From assembly GCF_902459565.1 (NCBI RefSeq), contig NZ_CABPSN010000002.1:248001-312000 (forward strand): DNA of 64,000 bases, given 5' to 3'. The notes under the pieces are model-generated. The model ran no database searches and was not told the DNA's origin. It saw nothing but the letters and a program-made list of their open reading frames with translations. The number at the start of each line of letters is the position of its first letter. The stretch's first letter is position 1. This document shows, piece by piece, positions 8,059 through 15,842 of this stretch. The position numbers and the translations under genes were made by a program. The stretch comes from Pandoraea aquatica (GTDB taxonomy: Bacteria > Pseudomonadota > Gammaproteobacteria > Burkholderiales > Burkholderiaceae).

Positions 8059-8484
8059 ATGATCAAGACACTGCTGCGCGGCCTGCTGACCGCATTCCTG
8101 TTCACGGCTTTTGCTGTGCCGGCCACGTCGGCATTTGCCGAAGACAAGGTCGTGTACCACATCAACGACGCCGAGCATCAGGCACTCGCAGGCCTGCGTA
8201 ACATCCGCAACCAGCTGGACACGGTGCCGGATACCAAGATCGTGGTCGTCGCGCATTCGCAGGGCGTCGATTTCCTGATGGAGAGTTACAAGGATGCGGC
8301 GACGGTCGGGCCGCTGATCTCGGCGCTGCATGCGCGCGGCGTCAAGTTCGAGGTGTGTGAAATCACGCTCAAGCAGCGCAATCTGAAGAAGGACCAGTTC
8401 GTGCTCGACGCGGACTTCACGCCGTCCGGCGTGGTCGAACTCACGCGCTTGCAGCAAAAGGGATATTCCTACATCAAGCCGTAA
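8059..8484 (+). CDS. periplasmic DsrE-family protein
   Basis: A 141-residue protein with an N-terminal signal peptide (LLRGLLTAFLFTAFAVPATSAFAED, cleaved after about residue 27). The mature part has the DsrE/YchN fold pattern: VVYHINDAEHQALAGLRNIRNQLD, KIVVVAHSQGVDFLM and a single Cys in KFEVCEITLKQ. The family is associated with sulfur handling, but exported members are mostly uncharacterised. The ribosome-binding site GAAGGGGGGACT precedes ATG 8059. It is a single-gene unit closed by an intrinsic terminator. Confidence 0.85.
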   Translation: MIKTLLRGLLTAFLFTAFAVPATSAFAEDKVVYHINDAEHQALAGLRNIRNQLDTVPDTKIVVVAHSQGVDFLMESYKDAATVGPLISALHARGVKFEVCEITLKQRNLKKDQFVLDADFTPSGVVELTRLQQKGYSYIKP

Positions 8485-8530
8485 GCGCTTAAGTGCGCAA
8501 GGTCGCTAGCGCCACAGCGATCTCACCCCG

Positions 8531-8557
8531 AAGCCCCGGTTCAAGCCGGGGCTTTTT
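8531..8557 (+). terminator. intrinsic terminator after the DsrE gene
   Basis: A 9-bp stem AAGCCCCGG / CCGGGGCTT with loop TTCAAG is followed by TTT. It lies 46 bases after the DsrE-family stop. Confidence 0.9.
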
Positions 8558-8600
8558 GTTTGGCGCACAATAGGCGTACGTCCGTTTCCGGAGGTGTGTC

Positions 8601-9365
8601 ATGACCCGTGCCGTCCCGACGTCGTTCGCCCTGCGCCGCGTGTTTGCCAGTTTGGTTATCGTGCTTGCAGGCGTGGCCTGCGCCCCGGTCCCCTACGCGG
8701 TCGCTGCCGCACAGGCACCCGCGCAAGCCCTCACCGATCAGGCCGTGCATCAGTACGAGGCCGGCCAGCAGACGCAGGCGCTCGAGGCATTTCGTCGCGC
8801 TGCCGAACAGGGCAATCGCCTGGCGCAATTCGATTACGCGATGATGCTGCTCAACGGCGAGGGCGTGACGGCCGATCCCAACGGGGCTGTGCATTGGTTG
8901 GAACGGGCCGCCAACGCGGGCATGACGCAGGCGCAATACGTCTACGGCAAGATGTTCGACGACGGCTACGTCGTGAATAAATCGATTCCTCAGGCCAACC
9001 TCTGGTATGAGAAAGCCGCGAAGCAGGGCCACGTGCAGGCGCAGGCGGCCATTGCCAACGAGTACTTCATCGGGCGAGGCGTGCCCAAAGACTACAAGAC
9101 TGCTTTCACCTGGTACGAAAAGGCGGCGCGCGGTGGCGACCTGCCGTCGCAATACATCGTGGCGAGCTATTACGAGCGCGGCTATGGCGTCGTGACGCCC
9201 GATCCCGAGCGCGCACGCCTGTGGTACGAGAAGGCCGCCGCGCAGGGCGACGTCGCCGCTCAGGGCAAGCTCGACGCCATGAATCGGGAACGCGCGCAAC
9301 GCCCATCACCCCTTCTGCCCACGCCGACCGCACCTGCGGCATCCCCGTCGCCTGCAGCGCGATAG
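8601..9365 (+). CDS. exported Sel1-repeat (TPR-like) protein
   Basis: A 254-residue protein with an N-terminal hydrophobic export signal (RRVFASLVIVLAGVACAPVP; a Cys follows LAGVA but the lipobox is imperfect). Residues about 45-230 hold about five Sel1-like repeats of 36 residues, recognisable by phrases such as AAEQGNRLAQFDYAMMLLNGEGV, AANAGMTQAQYVYGKMF, WYEKAAKQGHVQAQ and WYEKAAAQGDVAAQGKL. The tail is Pro/Ala-rich. Such repeats mediate protein-protein contacts in the periplasm or at the envelope; no specific partner can be inferred. The start ATG 8601 has the upstream sequence GGAGGTGTGTC. Confidence 0.88.
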   Translation: MTRAVPTSFALRRVFASLVIVLAGVACAPVPYAVAAAQAPAQALTDQAVHQYEAGQQTQALEAFRRAAEQGNRLAQFDYAMMLLNGEGVTADPNGAVHWLERAANAGMTQAQYVYGKMFDDGYVVNKSIPQANLWYEKAAKQGHVQAQAAIANEYFIGRGVPKDYKTAFTWYEKAARGGDLPSQYIVASYYERGYGVVTPDPERARLWYEKAAAQGDVAAQGKLDAMNRERAQRPSPLLPTPTAPAASPSPAAR

Positions 9366-9453
9366 CGTAGGGGATTTTTGAAGTCCTGATCACGCATCTC
9401 CCGGATGCGAAGAATCCCATCATGAATCGCTGATCTCCGGTCGGTATTCTCAG

Positions 9454-9476
9454 CCTCAACGAATTCATTGTTGAGG
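9454..9476. promoter_or_regulatory. inverted repeat upstream of the PrgH-like gene
   Basis: CCTCAAC and GTTGAGG form a 7-bp inverted repeat around a 9-base AT-rich centre, 63 bases before the PrgH-like start. It could be an operator or a weak hairpin; no regulator can be assigned. Confidence 0.35.
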
Positions 9477-9538
9477 AGCGCGAACGACGAACATCGCCGA
9501 CGTCGACTGACGATCCGGCATCGCCTGCTCGCGAAGAG

Positions 9539-10786
9539 ATGATGGAATCAGACCTCCGACCCGACGATATCAATGGCCTCGATGGCCCCAATGGCATTGA
9601 TGGCATCGACGGCATCCCCCAAGGGGCAGTGCTGCGGCTACTGAGCGGCCCGATGCGCGGCTGCGAGTTTGCCCTGCCGTCCGGGGTGACGCTCTTCGTC
9701 ATTGGCCCCAGCGATCCTGCTTTCGATCGTGGCTGGCAGACGGAAATGCCGCCCAACGCCATCTATGTCCCGATGGACGGCGACGGTGGCGACAACTTCG
9801 AAGTGCTGGTCGACGACGCCGGACGTGAGGGACTGTTCGTGCGCGTGCTCAACGAAGGTGCCGGTGCGGAAGTCGCCATCGACGCTTCGCAGATCGCCCG
9901 CATCGGCGATGTGCGTGTCGGCGTGAAGCGTGTCGATGCCGTGTGGTCCGACGAGGTGCAGCGCAGTCTGTGCGCGGATGCGCGGCTCGACGACGGGGTG
10001 AGTCCGGCGCGTGCGCGCCGCCGCTGGCAACAGGCGTTCTGGTCGTGCGCTGTCGTCGTGTTGCTCGTTGCAAGCGCGTTCTTCTACTGGCGCTCGGAGC
10101 CGCAACGTCAGGCGCAGAGCGTGTCGGAGTATCTCGAATCGCTCGGCGGTCGTGCCACCGTGCTGCCCGGCAACGACGGTCATCTCTACGTGCTCACGGA
10201 AGACGGCGATGCGCGCAACGCATTGACGCGTGCACTCGGTGCCGAGGTCATCAAGCGGGAGAAGCTGGTGCTCGTTGCGCTCAACGAAGAGAACGCGCGC
10301 ATCACGCAGTGGATCGATACGTCGCGCACCGACGTGCTGTATTTCAAGCTCTCGCTCGACGACCCGGCCGTGCCCGAGCTATGGATCAATCGCAAGCAGA
10401 AAGGGCTGTCCGACATGGAGATGGCGCAGTTCCGCCAGGCCCTGCTGGAGAAGATTCCCTATGCCCATCGCGTGAACATCACGCTGCATGACGAAACCGA
10501 AGCGAGCGGCGAAGCCGAAGACGCGCTCAAACGTCAGATGGTGCCGTTTCTTCGCGCCGATACCCCGGAAGGCGTGACGTTCCACATCAGTACCGAATTG
10601 GACGACGTCCAGCTGCGTCGCCTCAACGGCTTCATGCAGACCTTCGAGAAGCGCTGGGGAAAACGTCTGGTGCACTTCAACGTCGACCTGCGCGACGACT
10701 GGACGGCGCAGCAATCGTACGCGTACGGCCCGGCGGCTTACGTGAAAGACGGTCCCCATCAATGGCGATTCATCAACCGGCAGTAA
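9539..10786 (+). CDS. type III secretion inner-membrane ring protein, PrgH/EprH family
   Basis: In SPI-1-type injectisomes this protein forms the outer of the two inner-membrane rings. The 415-residue product has the family layout. The cytoplasmic FHA-like domain starts at GAVLRLLSGPMRGCEFALPSGVTLFVIG, with an Asp/Gly/Ile-rich leader before it. One membrane helix lies near residues 165-183 (FWSCAVVVLLVASAFFYW), and a long periplasmic ring-building part follows (SVSEYLESLGG to the C terminus). The PrgI-like needle gene follows after 25 bases. ATG 9539 and ATG 9542 are equivalent start candidates. The protein appears intact, yet no other basal-body genes (PrgK, export apparatus, ATPase, secretin) are in the window. 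Confidence 0.85.
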   Translation: MMESDLRPDDINGLDGPNGIDGIDGIPQGAVLRLLSGPMRGCEFALPSGVTLFVIGPSDPAFDRGWQTEMPPNAIYVPMDGDGGDNFEVLVDDAGREGLFVRVLNEGAGAEVAIDASQIARIGDVRVGVKRVDAVWSDEVQRSLCADARLDDGVSPARARRRWQQAFWSCAVVVLLVASAFFYWRSEPQRQAQSVSEYLESLGGRATVLPGNDGHLYVLTEDGDARNALTRALGAEVIKREKLVLVALNEENARITQWIDTSRTDVLYFKLSLDDPAVPELWINRKQKGLSDMEMAQFRQALLEKIPYAHRVNITLHDETEASGEAEDALKRQMVPFLRADTPEGVTFHISTELDDVQLRRLNGFMQTFEKRWGKRLVHFNVDLRDDWTAQQSYAYGPAAYVKDGPHQWRFINRQ

Positions 10787-10811
10787 TGCCGCACAGGAGT
10801 TCATAACGACC

Positions 10812-11072
10812 ATGGCCGAGATCATTCCGCACATTAACGATGGCGACATGACGTACCTCGAAGAACTGTCGAATCGTTTCAACGGACCGACGGATGCGCT
10901 GAAGGAGCGCATGGACGAAGCACTCAAAGCGATCGAGAAGGACCCTACCGATTCGGCAGGGATGGCCAAGTTCCAGTCGGCGATGGCCTCCTACACGACG
11001 ATGCGTGCCGCCCAGTCGGGCGTCACCAAGTCGCTCAAGGACGCCGTGCAAGGGGTCATCTCCAAGTACTGA
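10812..11072 (+). CDS. type III secretion needle protein, PrgI/MxiH/BsaL family
   Basis: The needle subunit polymerises into the extracellular conduit of the injectisome. The 86-residue length is normal. The central P-(S/T)-D turn (EKDPTDSAGMAKFQSAMASY) and the C-terminal helix with MRAAQSGVTKSLKDAVQGVI are family hallmarks. The start ATG 10812 is preceded by CAGGAG at 10794-10799. It lies between the PrgH-like gene and the truncated rod gene, the order prgH-prgI-prgJ seen in Salmonella SPI-1. Confidence 0.88.
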   Translation: MAEIIPHINDGDMTYLEELSNRFNGPTDALKERMDEALKAIEKDPTDSAGMAKFQSAMASYTTMRAAQSGVTKSLKDAVQGVISKY

Positions 11073-11136
11073 TGCGCGCGCCGTCGAGTGTTCGGCAAAC
11101 GCTCACGCCATCACAGATCTATCGAACGAGGGTGCC

Positions 11137-11385
11137 ATGCTTTTTGATTCATCGCTGTTACTGGGGCGCGCGCCGGACCCCGACGCTTCGGTGCTTGCCG
11201 TCGAATCCGGCGCGGGCCAGACGCTCGAGTCGCGTTTCATGAACGCGGTCGCTAATCTGTCCGCCGATTTCGAAGGGGACCGTGCGGGCATCAAGGCCGC
11301 TGCGTCGCGCTTCGATCCGACCGACGCGGCGAGCGGCATCGAGCTGCAGAACCGGCTGGCCGTGTATCCAGGCGGAGTCCATTGA
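11137..11385 (+). pseudogene. type III secretion inner-rod protein (PrgJ family), 3'-truncated
   Basis: The 82 residues from ATG 11137 resemble PrgJ/MxiI/BsaK rod proteins up to the segment GIELQNRLAVY. There the family normally continues with about 25 further residues ending in a conserved hydrophobic helix (type VETLLRS) needed for assembly. Here the frame ends after PGGVH, and neither other forward frame continues the family sequence, so a simple frameshift does not explain the loss. Downstream sequence belongs to an unrelated gene on the opposite strand. The rod protein is therefore probably non-functional. Confidence 0.7.
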
Positions 11386-11641
11386 GCTTGAGCGAGGACA
11401 CGAACGAAGCGACGGACGGCTTTCTTGGGGCGAGCAGTTCGTGCGCTTTCAGCAGGTTTTCCGCACGCTGACATTGCTTGAGGTGCAGGACAAATTGCAT
11501 GCCCTTGAAGACGATGAGTTCACCGTCCTTGCGAATGCCGACGCGTCCTTTCACAGTACCTGCGCACGCCGCTGCGTTCAGCGTGTCGAGCGTGGCGCGT
11601 GACTGTTGCGCAACCGTTTGCAGCGAGATGTTCATGCTCAT
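11291..11641 (-). CDS. unknown protein, probably 3'-truncated by a rearrangement
   Basis: I do not recognise this protein. On the minus strand ATG 11641 has a good ribosome-binding site (GGAGAA, seven bases upstream), and the first 90 residues (MSMNISLQTVAQQSRATLDT, GRVGIRKDGELIVFKGMQF) look like ordinary coding sequence. From about residue 90 onward the frame runs antisense through the rod gene (PAGSAARCRSPRRSDRS), which looks like noncoding read-through. The natural C terminus was probably lost at the same junction, near 11372, that cut the rod gene. The upstream 11680-11800 is relatively AT-rich and may hold its promoter. Confidence 0.5.
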   Translation of the reverse strand: MSMNISLQTVAQQSRATLDTLNAAACAGTVKGRVGIRKDGELIVFKGMQFVLHLKQCQRAENLLKAHELLAPRKPSVASFVSSLKLNGLRLDTRPAGSAARCRSPRRSDRSATQRP

Positions 11642-11817
11642 CGCGAAGTTCTCCTTCGGTTGTGTGCATGACGCCTGCCGGACTACGTCTCTCGATGGGT
11701 GTCACAAACTCGGCGAATGCACGTACGTTTCGTTTAAGCCTCGTTTGTATCGGATTTTGACTAAGCCGAATCCTATGTTTCGCTCATTGAAATCGACGAA
11801 AGCTTCCGCTCAATGCA

Positions 11818-11847
11818 AAAACGGCAGAGCGTAGGCTCTGCCGTTTT
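11818..11847. terminator. bidirectional intrinsic terminator downstream of rodA
   Basis: A 13-bp perfect stem (AAAACGGCAGAGC / GCTCTGCCGTTTT) with a 4-base loop. A and T runs at either end allow termination in both directions. It lies 40 bases beyond the rodA stop and closes the minus-strand rod-shape operon. Confidence 0.9.
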
Positions 11848-11886
11848 GCGGGTGATGCGTCGATGTGCCGAAGGCGATGGGCGACG

Positions 11887-13038
11887 CTAACTCTGCATGA
11901 GCCGCTTCTCGCGCGCCACGCTCATGAGAATGCCGACCCCGAGGCCGAGCGTCACCAGCGCCGTGCCCCCGTAGCTCATGAACGGCAACGGCACGCCGAC
12001 CACCGGCAAAATGCCGCTCACCATGCCCATGTTCACGAAGGCATAGGTGAAGAAGATCATGGTGACGGCCCCGGCCAGCAATCGGCCGAACAGCGTCGCA
12101 CCGCTCGCTGCGATCATCAGGCCGCGTGCGACCAGCAGCAGATACAGCAGAATCAGCACGCCTTCGCCGATCAGACCGAACTCCTCGGCGAACACGGCGA
12201 AGATGAAGTCGGTGTGCTTCTCGGGAATGAATTCGAGGTGAGCCTGCGTGCCCTTGAGCCAGCCCTTACCGGTCGTACCGCCGGAGCCGATGGCAATCAC
12301 CGACTGAATCGTGTGGAAGCCCTTGCCGAGCGGGTCGGACGTCGGGTCCAGCAGCGTGCAAACGCGGTGCTTCTGGTAGTCGTGCAGGATGTGCCATTCG
12401 ACGTCCGGCTGGCAGATCTTGTCTTCCAGCGCGAGGATCGTGCCGATACCGATCACACCGGCGATGAGCACCGGCAAAATCAGCTTCCACGACAATCCGG
12501 CCAGATAGATGACATACAGACCCGCCGCCGCCACGAGCAGACCCGTGCCGAGGTCGGGCTGCTTCGCAATCAGCCCGACGGGCACGCCGAGCAGCGCGAT
12601 GGCCGCCAGATAGTCGAACCAGCGAATGTTGCCTTCGCGCTTCTGGAAGTACCACGCCAGCATGAGCGGCATGGCGATCTTCATGATTTCGGACGGCTGG
12701 ATCACCATCCCGACGTTCAGCCAGCGCTTCGCGCCCTTCTTCGTCAGACCGAACATCGCCACCGCAATGAGCAGCGCCACGCCTGCGGTATAGAGCGGCA
12801 CGGCGAACTTCATGAGGGTCTGAGTGGGCAGCATCGCCAGCACCCACATCAGGATGAAGGTCAGCACGATGTTGCGGATCTGGTCTTCGACGCGGCCGGG
12901 CACGTCGATACTGGCGCTGTAGAGCGTGACCAGTCCGACGCACAGCAGCAGGAAGACGATCAGCGCGAGCGGCTTGTCGAAGGCGGCGAACAGGCGCTTG
13001 ACCTGCTCTTTCCACGTATGTTTGTCGAGCGCCATCAT
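11887..13038 (-). CDS. mrdB: peptidoglycan glycosyltransferase RodA (MrdB)
   Basis: A SEDS-family polymerase that extends glycan strands with PBP2 during lateral wall growth. The 383 residues from ATG 13038 contain about ten membrane helices. SEDS motifs include DLGTGLLVAAAGLY and, near the C terminus, GMVSGILPVVGVPLPFMSYGGTALV. The start overlaps the mrdA stop (ATGA), and GGAGG sits six bases upstream, so the two are translationally coupled. It is the last gene of the mreB-mreC-mreD-mrdA-mrdB run on the minus strand. Confidence 0.95.
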   Translation of the reverse strand: MMALDKHTWKEQVKRLFAAFDKPLALIVFLLLCVGLVTLYSASIDVPGRVEDQIRNIVLTFILMWVLAMLPTQTLMKFAVPLYTAGVALLIAVAMFGLTKKGAKRWLNVGMVIQPSEIMKIAMPLMLAWYFQKREGNIRWFDYLAAIALLGVPVGLIAKQPDLGTGLLVAAAGLYVIYLAGLSWKLILPVLIAGVIGIGTILALEDKICQPDVEWHILHDYQKHRVCTLLDPTSDPLGKGFHTIQSVIAIGSGGTTGKGWLKGTQAHLEFIPEKHTDFIFAVFAEEFGLIGEGVLILLYLLLVARGLMIAASGATLFGRLLAGAVTMIFFTYAFVNMGMVSGILPVVGVPLPFMSYGGTALVTLGLGVGILMSVAREKRLMQS

Positions 13039-15272
13039 GGCGTTCCTCCTTGCCCACGCTGTGCGCGGATCGCGGCACGGTGACGGGCTTCGTCGGCGAC
13101 GGTCGGGCTCACGGCGGGCTTTTGCTGTGGCGGCGGCGTCTGAGGTGTCGCAGGGGCTGCTGCCGGGGCCGATGCCTTGCCGCCTGCTGCGCGCGGGGCC
13201 GCATTGGCGGCGGCGCCCGATGCGCCCGGTGCGACACGCGACACCGTCGTCGTGGCCCCTGCGGTGCGGTCGAGTTCGGCGGCGCTGGCCGGCGGTGCGT
13301 CCGGTGCGGCAGACACGGCCGACGCGGCACCCGCGCCCGAGGCGGCGGCTTGCAGCGCAGCGGCTTCGGCCGCACGCTCCTTCGGTTCGTCGATCAGGTA
13401 GTAGTCGAGCAGACGTCGCGCCACCGGGCCGGCCTGCGCGCCGCCCCAACCGGCGTTCTCGACGATCAGCGCAATGGCGATCTTCGGATCTTCTGCCGGG
13501 GCGAAGGCGATGAACAGCGCGTGGTCGCGCTTGAACTCCGGAATCGCGTTGTGGTTGTACTTCTCGTTCTTGCCGAGCGAGTACACCTGCGCCGTGCCCG
13601 TCTTGCCACCCGCATCGTACGGCGCGCCGGCGAATGCCTGACGTCCCGTGCCTTCCTTGATCACGCCGACCATCGCCCGTTTGACGAAGTCGATGTCCGC
13701 CTGCTTGTACGGCAGTCGCGCGCTCTCATGCGGCACGGTGAGCTGACGTGCATGCGAGACGGGATCCTCGACCGCCTTCACCAGGTGGGGCTTCATCACC
13801 ACGCCGTTGTTGGCCAGCGTGGCCGTGGCGTGCGCGAGTTGCAGGATCGTGAACGAGTTGTAGCCCTGTCCGATACCCAGACTGATCGTCTCGCCGTCGT
13901 ACCATTTCTGCTGTGCTGGTTTCTTGTAGGCCTTGCGCTTCCATTCTGTCGACGGCAGGATGCCGCGCGCTTCGCCTTCGATGTCGATGCCCGTCAACTG
14001 ACCGAAGCCGAGCGGTGCCATGAAGTCGTGAATGGCGTTCACGCCCAGATCGTGCGCGAGCATGTAGTAATACGTGTCGTTCGAGACCACGATCGAGCGG
14101 TACATGTCGATCCAGCCCTGACCGTTGCGCACGTCGTTGCGGAACGTGTGGTTGCCCAGCGTGAACGAGCCCGTGTCCTGGAAACCCCAGTTCGTCGTGC
14201 GCTTGCCGAGTTCGAGTGCGGCGAGCGCCATGAACGGCTTGTACGTCGAGCCGATCGGATAGGTGCCGCGCAGCGGACGATTGAGCAGTGGCCGGTCGGC
14301 CGAGGTGTTCAGCGCATCCCAGTTCTGCTGGTCGATGCCTTCGACGAACAGGTTCGGGTCGAAGCTCGGTGCGGACACGAAGGCCAGCACGTCGCCGGTC
14401 TTCGGTTCGATGGCGACGACTGCACCGCGGCGTCCGGCGAAGGCCTGCTCGGCCACCTGCTGGAGCTTGATGTCGATGGACAGCACGAGGTTGTCGCCCG
14501 GCGTGGCCGGCGTGCGCGAGATCGTGCGCACCGGACGGCCCCCGGCGGTCACTTCGATTTCCTCGAAGCCGGTGATGCCGTGGAGCTGCGTCTCGTAGCT
14601 TTGCTCGACGCCGATCTTGCCGATGTAATCGGTGCCCTTGTAGTTGTTGACGTCGCGGCGGATGTCGTACTTGGCGCTGTCGCTGTCGTTCTCTTCGCTC
14701 ATCGCGTCGATACGCTGACGATCACGCTGTGAAATCCGGCCGATATAACCGATCACGTGTGCGGCCGTCTCGCCGAGCGGATATTGACGGAACAGGCGCG
14801 CGTGCACGTCCACGCCGGGGAAGCGGAAACGCTGGGCGGTGAAGCGGGCGACTTCCTCGTCGGTCAGTCGCGTGCGGATCGGCAGGCTCTCGAAGCTCTT
14901 GCTGTCGTCCATCAGCTTCTTGAAGCGGGCGCGGTCGCGCGGCGTGATCTCGATCACGTCCGACAGATCGGTGACGAGGTCTTCGAGCGGACGGCCGATT
15001 TTCGACGGCGTGATTTCCAGCGTGTAGGCGGAATAGTTGCGCGCGAGCACCACGCCGTTGCGATCCATGATCACGCCACGGTTAGGCACGATGGGCGCAA
15101 GCGAGACGCGATTTTCGTCGGCTTGCAGGGCGTACTGGTTGTGACGGAAAACTTGCAGATAGACGAAACGCACCGCGAGCAGGCTGAAGCAAATCAGCAC
15201 GAAAAACGCGGCCGCCGTTACCCGCAGGTGAAACGTCTGCAGTTGTTGCTGGGGATTCTTGAACTCGGTCAT
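13035..15272 (-). CDS. mrdA: penicillin-binding protein 2 (MrdA)
   Basis: The class B transpeptidase that cross-links peptidoglycan in the elongasome. The 745 residues begin with one membrane anchor (AAAFFVLICFSLLAVRFVYLQ minus its end residue, near 19-38), followed by the dimerisation domain (PNRGVIMDRNG). The transpeptidase motifs are STYK in PIGSTYKPFMAL, SND in VVSNDTYYY and KTG in GGKTGTAQVY. From about residue 645 the protein carries a low-complexity Ala/Pro-rich tail of about 100 residues, which makes it longer than the usual 620-650. The mreD stop lies 48 bases upstream of the mrdA start. Confidence 0.95.
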   Translation of the reverse strand: MTEFKNPQQQLQTFHLRVTAAAFFVLICFSLLAVRFVYLQVFRHNQYALQADENRVSLAPIVPNRGVIMDRNGVVLARNYSAYTLEITPSKIGRPLEDLVTDLSDVIEITPRDRARFKKLMDDSKSFESLPIRTRLTDEEVARFTAQRFRFPGVDVHARLFRQYPLGETAAHVIGYIGRISQRDRQRIDAMSEENDSDSAKYDIRRDVNNYKGTDYIGKIGVEQSYETQLHGITGFEEIEVTAGGRPVRTISRTPATPGDNLVLSIDIKLQQVAEQAFAGRRGAVVAIEPKTGDVLAFVSAPSFDPNLFVEGIDQQNWDALNTSADRPLLNRPLRGTYPIGSTYKPFMALAALELGKRTTNWGFQDTGSFTLGNHTFRNDVRNGQGWIDMYRSIVVSNDTYYYMLAHDLGVNAIHDFMAPLGFGQLTGIDIEGEARGILPSTEWKRKAYKKPAQQKWYDGETISLGIGQGYNSFTILQLAHATATLANNGVVMKPHLVKAVEDPVSHARQLTVPHESARLPYKQADIDFVKRAMVGVIKEGTGRQAFAGAPYDAGGKTGTAQVYSLGKNEKYNHNAIPEFKRDHALFIAFAPAEDPKIAIALIVENAGWGGAQAGPVARRLLDYYLIDEPKERAAEAAALQAAASGAGAASAVSAAPDAPPASAAELDRTAGATTTVSRVAPGASGAAANAAPRAAGGKASAPAAAPATPQTPPPQQKPAVSPTVADEARHRAAIRAQRGQGGTP

Positions 15273-15320
15273 GCTGGCTGGGCGGGGCTCGTAGGTGCGA
15301 TCTGAGGGCGGGCAAGCCCG

Positions 15321-15833
15321 TCAGATCGGACGCGTATCGTCGCGGTCGACGGCGCGTTTCTGCGGTGCCAGCAGCAAGATACTGATCACCGGCCAGAGCA
15401 CAGCTTCCACGAAGCTGGCCGCGAGCGGCCACCAGCCCGGAAATGCTGCGCCGGTCGCCAGACGAATGATGAACGGCACCACGTGCGCGAGCAGCAGCAA
15501 CGGCAGTACCGTGAGCGCCTGACCGAGCAGCGTGAAGAACAGAACGCGGCGGTGAATCATGATCGCACCGTACGACAGCAGCGTGTAAGCGAGCGCATGC
15601 TCACCCAACAGCCCGGCGTTGTGCACGTCCATGAGCAACCCGACGAGAAACGCCACGCCCATGCCGACCTTGCGCGGCTGGTGGATGTTCCAGAACATCA
15701 GCACCAGCGCGACGAAGTCGGGCATGGCGGGGGCGTGCCCCCACGGCATCAGGTTCACCAGAAACGCCACCACGAGGCTGAGCGCGATGAAGTACGGATT
15801 GACCGGCAGCAGGATGTATTGCGGTCGTGGCAT
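15321..15833 (-). CDS. mreD: rod shape-determining protein MreD
   Basis: A small integral membrane protein of the elongasome that associates with MreC. It has 170 residues with five or six hydrophobic helices (FIALSLVVAFLVNLMPW; FVALVLMFWNIHQP; ALTVLPLLLLAHVVPFII). It starts nine bases after the mreC stop, so both are expressed together. The gene order mreB-mreC-mreD-mrdA-mrdB supports the call. Confidence 0.93.
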   Translation of the reverse strand: MPRPQYILLPVNPYFIALSLVVAFLVNLMPWGHAPAMPDFVALVLMFWNIHQPRKVGMGVAFLVGLLMDVHNAGLLGEHALAYTLLSYGAIMIHRRVLFFTLLGQALTVLPLLLLAHVVPFIIRLATGAAFPGWWPLAASFVEAVLWPVISILLLAPQKRAVDRDDTRPI

Positions 15834-15842
15834 GTGAATTCC

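Noticed and set aside
11372-11470. Rescue of the rod protein by a simple frameshift
   Set aside because: The other two forward frames after 11372 do not encode the conserved C-terminal helix of the family.
13050-14732. A 560-residue plus-strand open frame opposite mrdA
   Set aside because: It is antisense to a well-conserved PBP2 and shows no recognisable domain.
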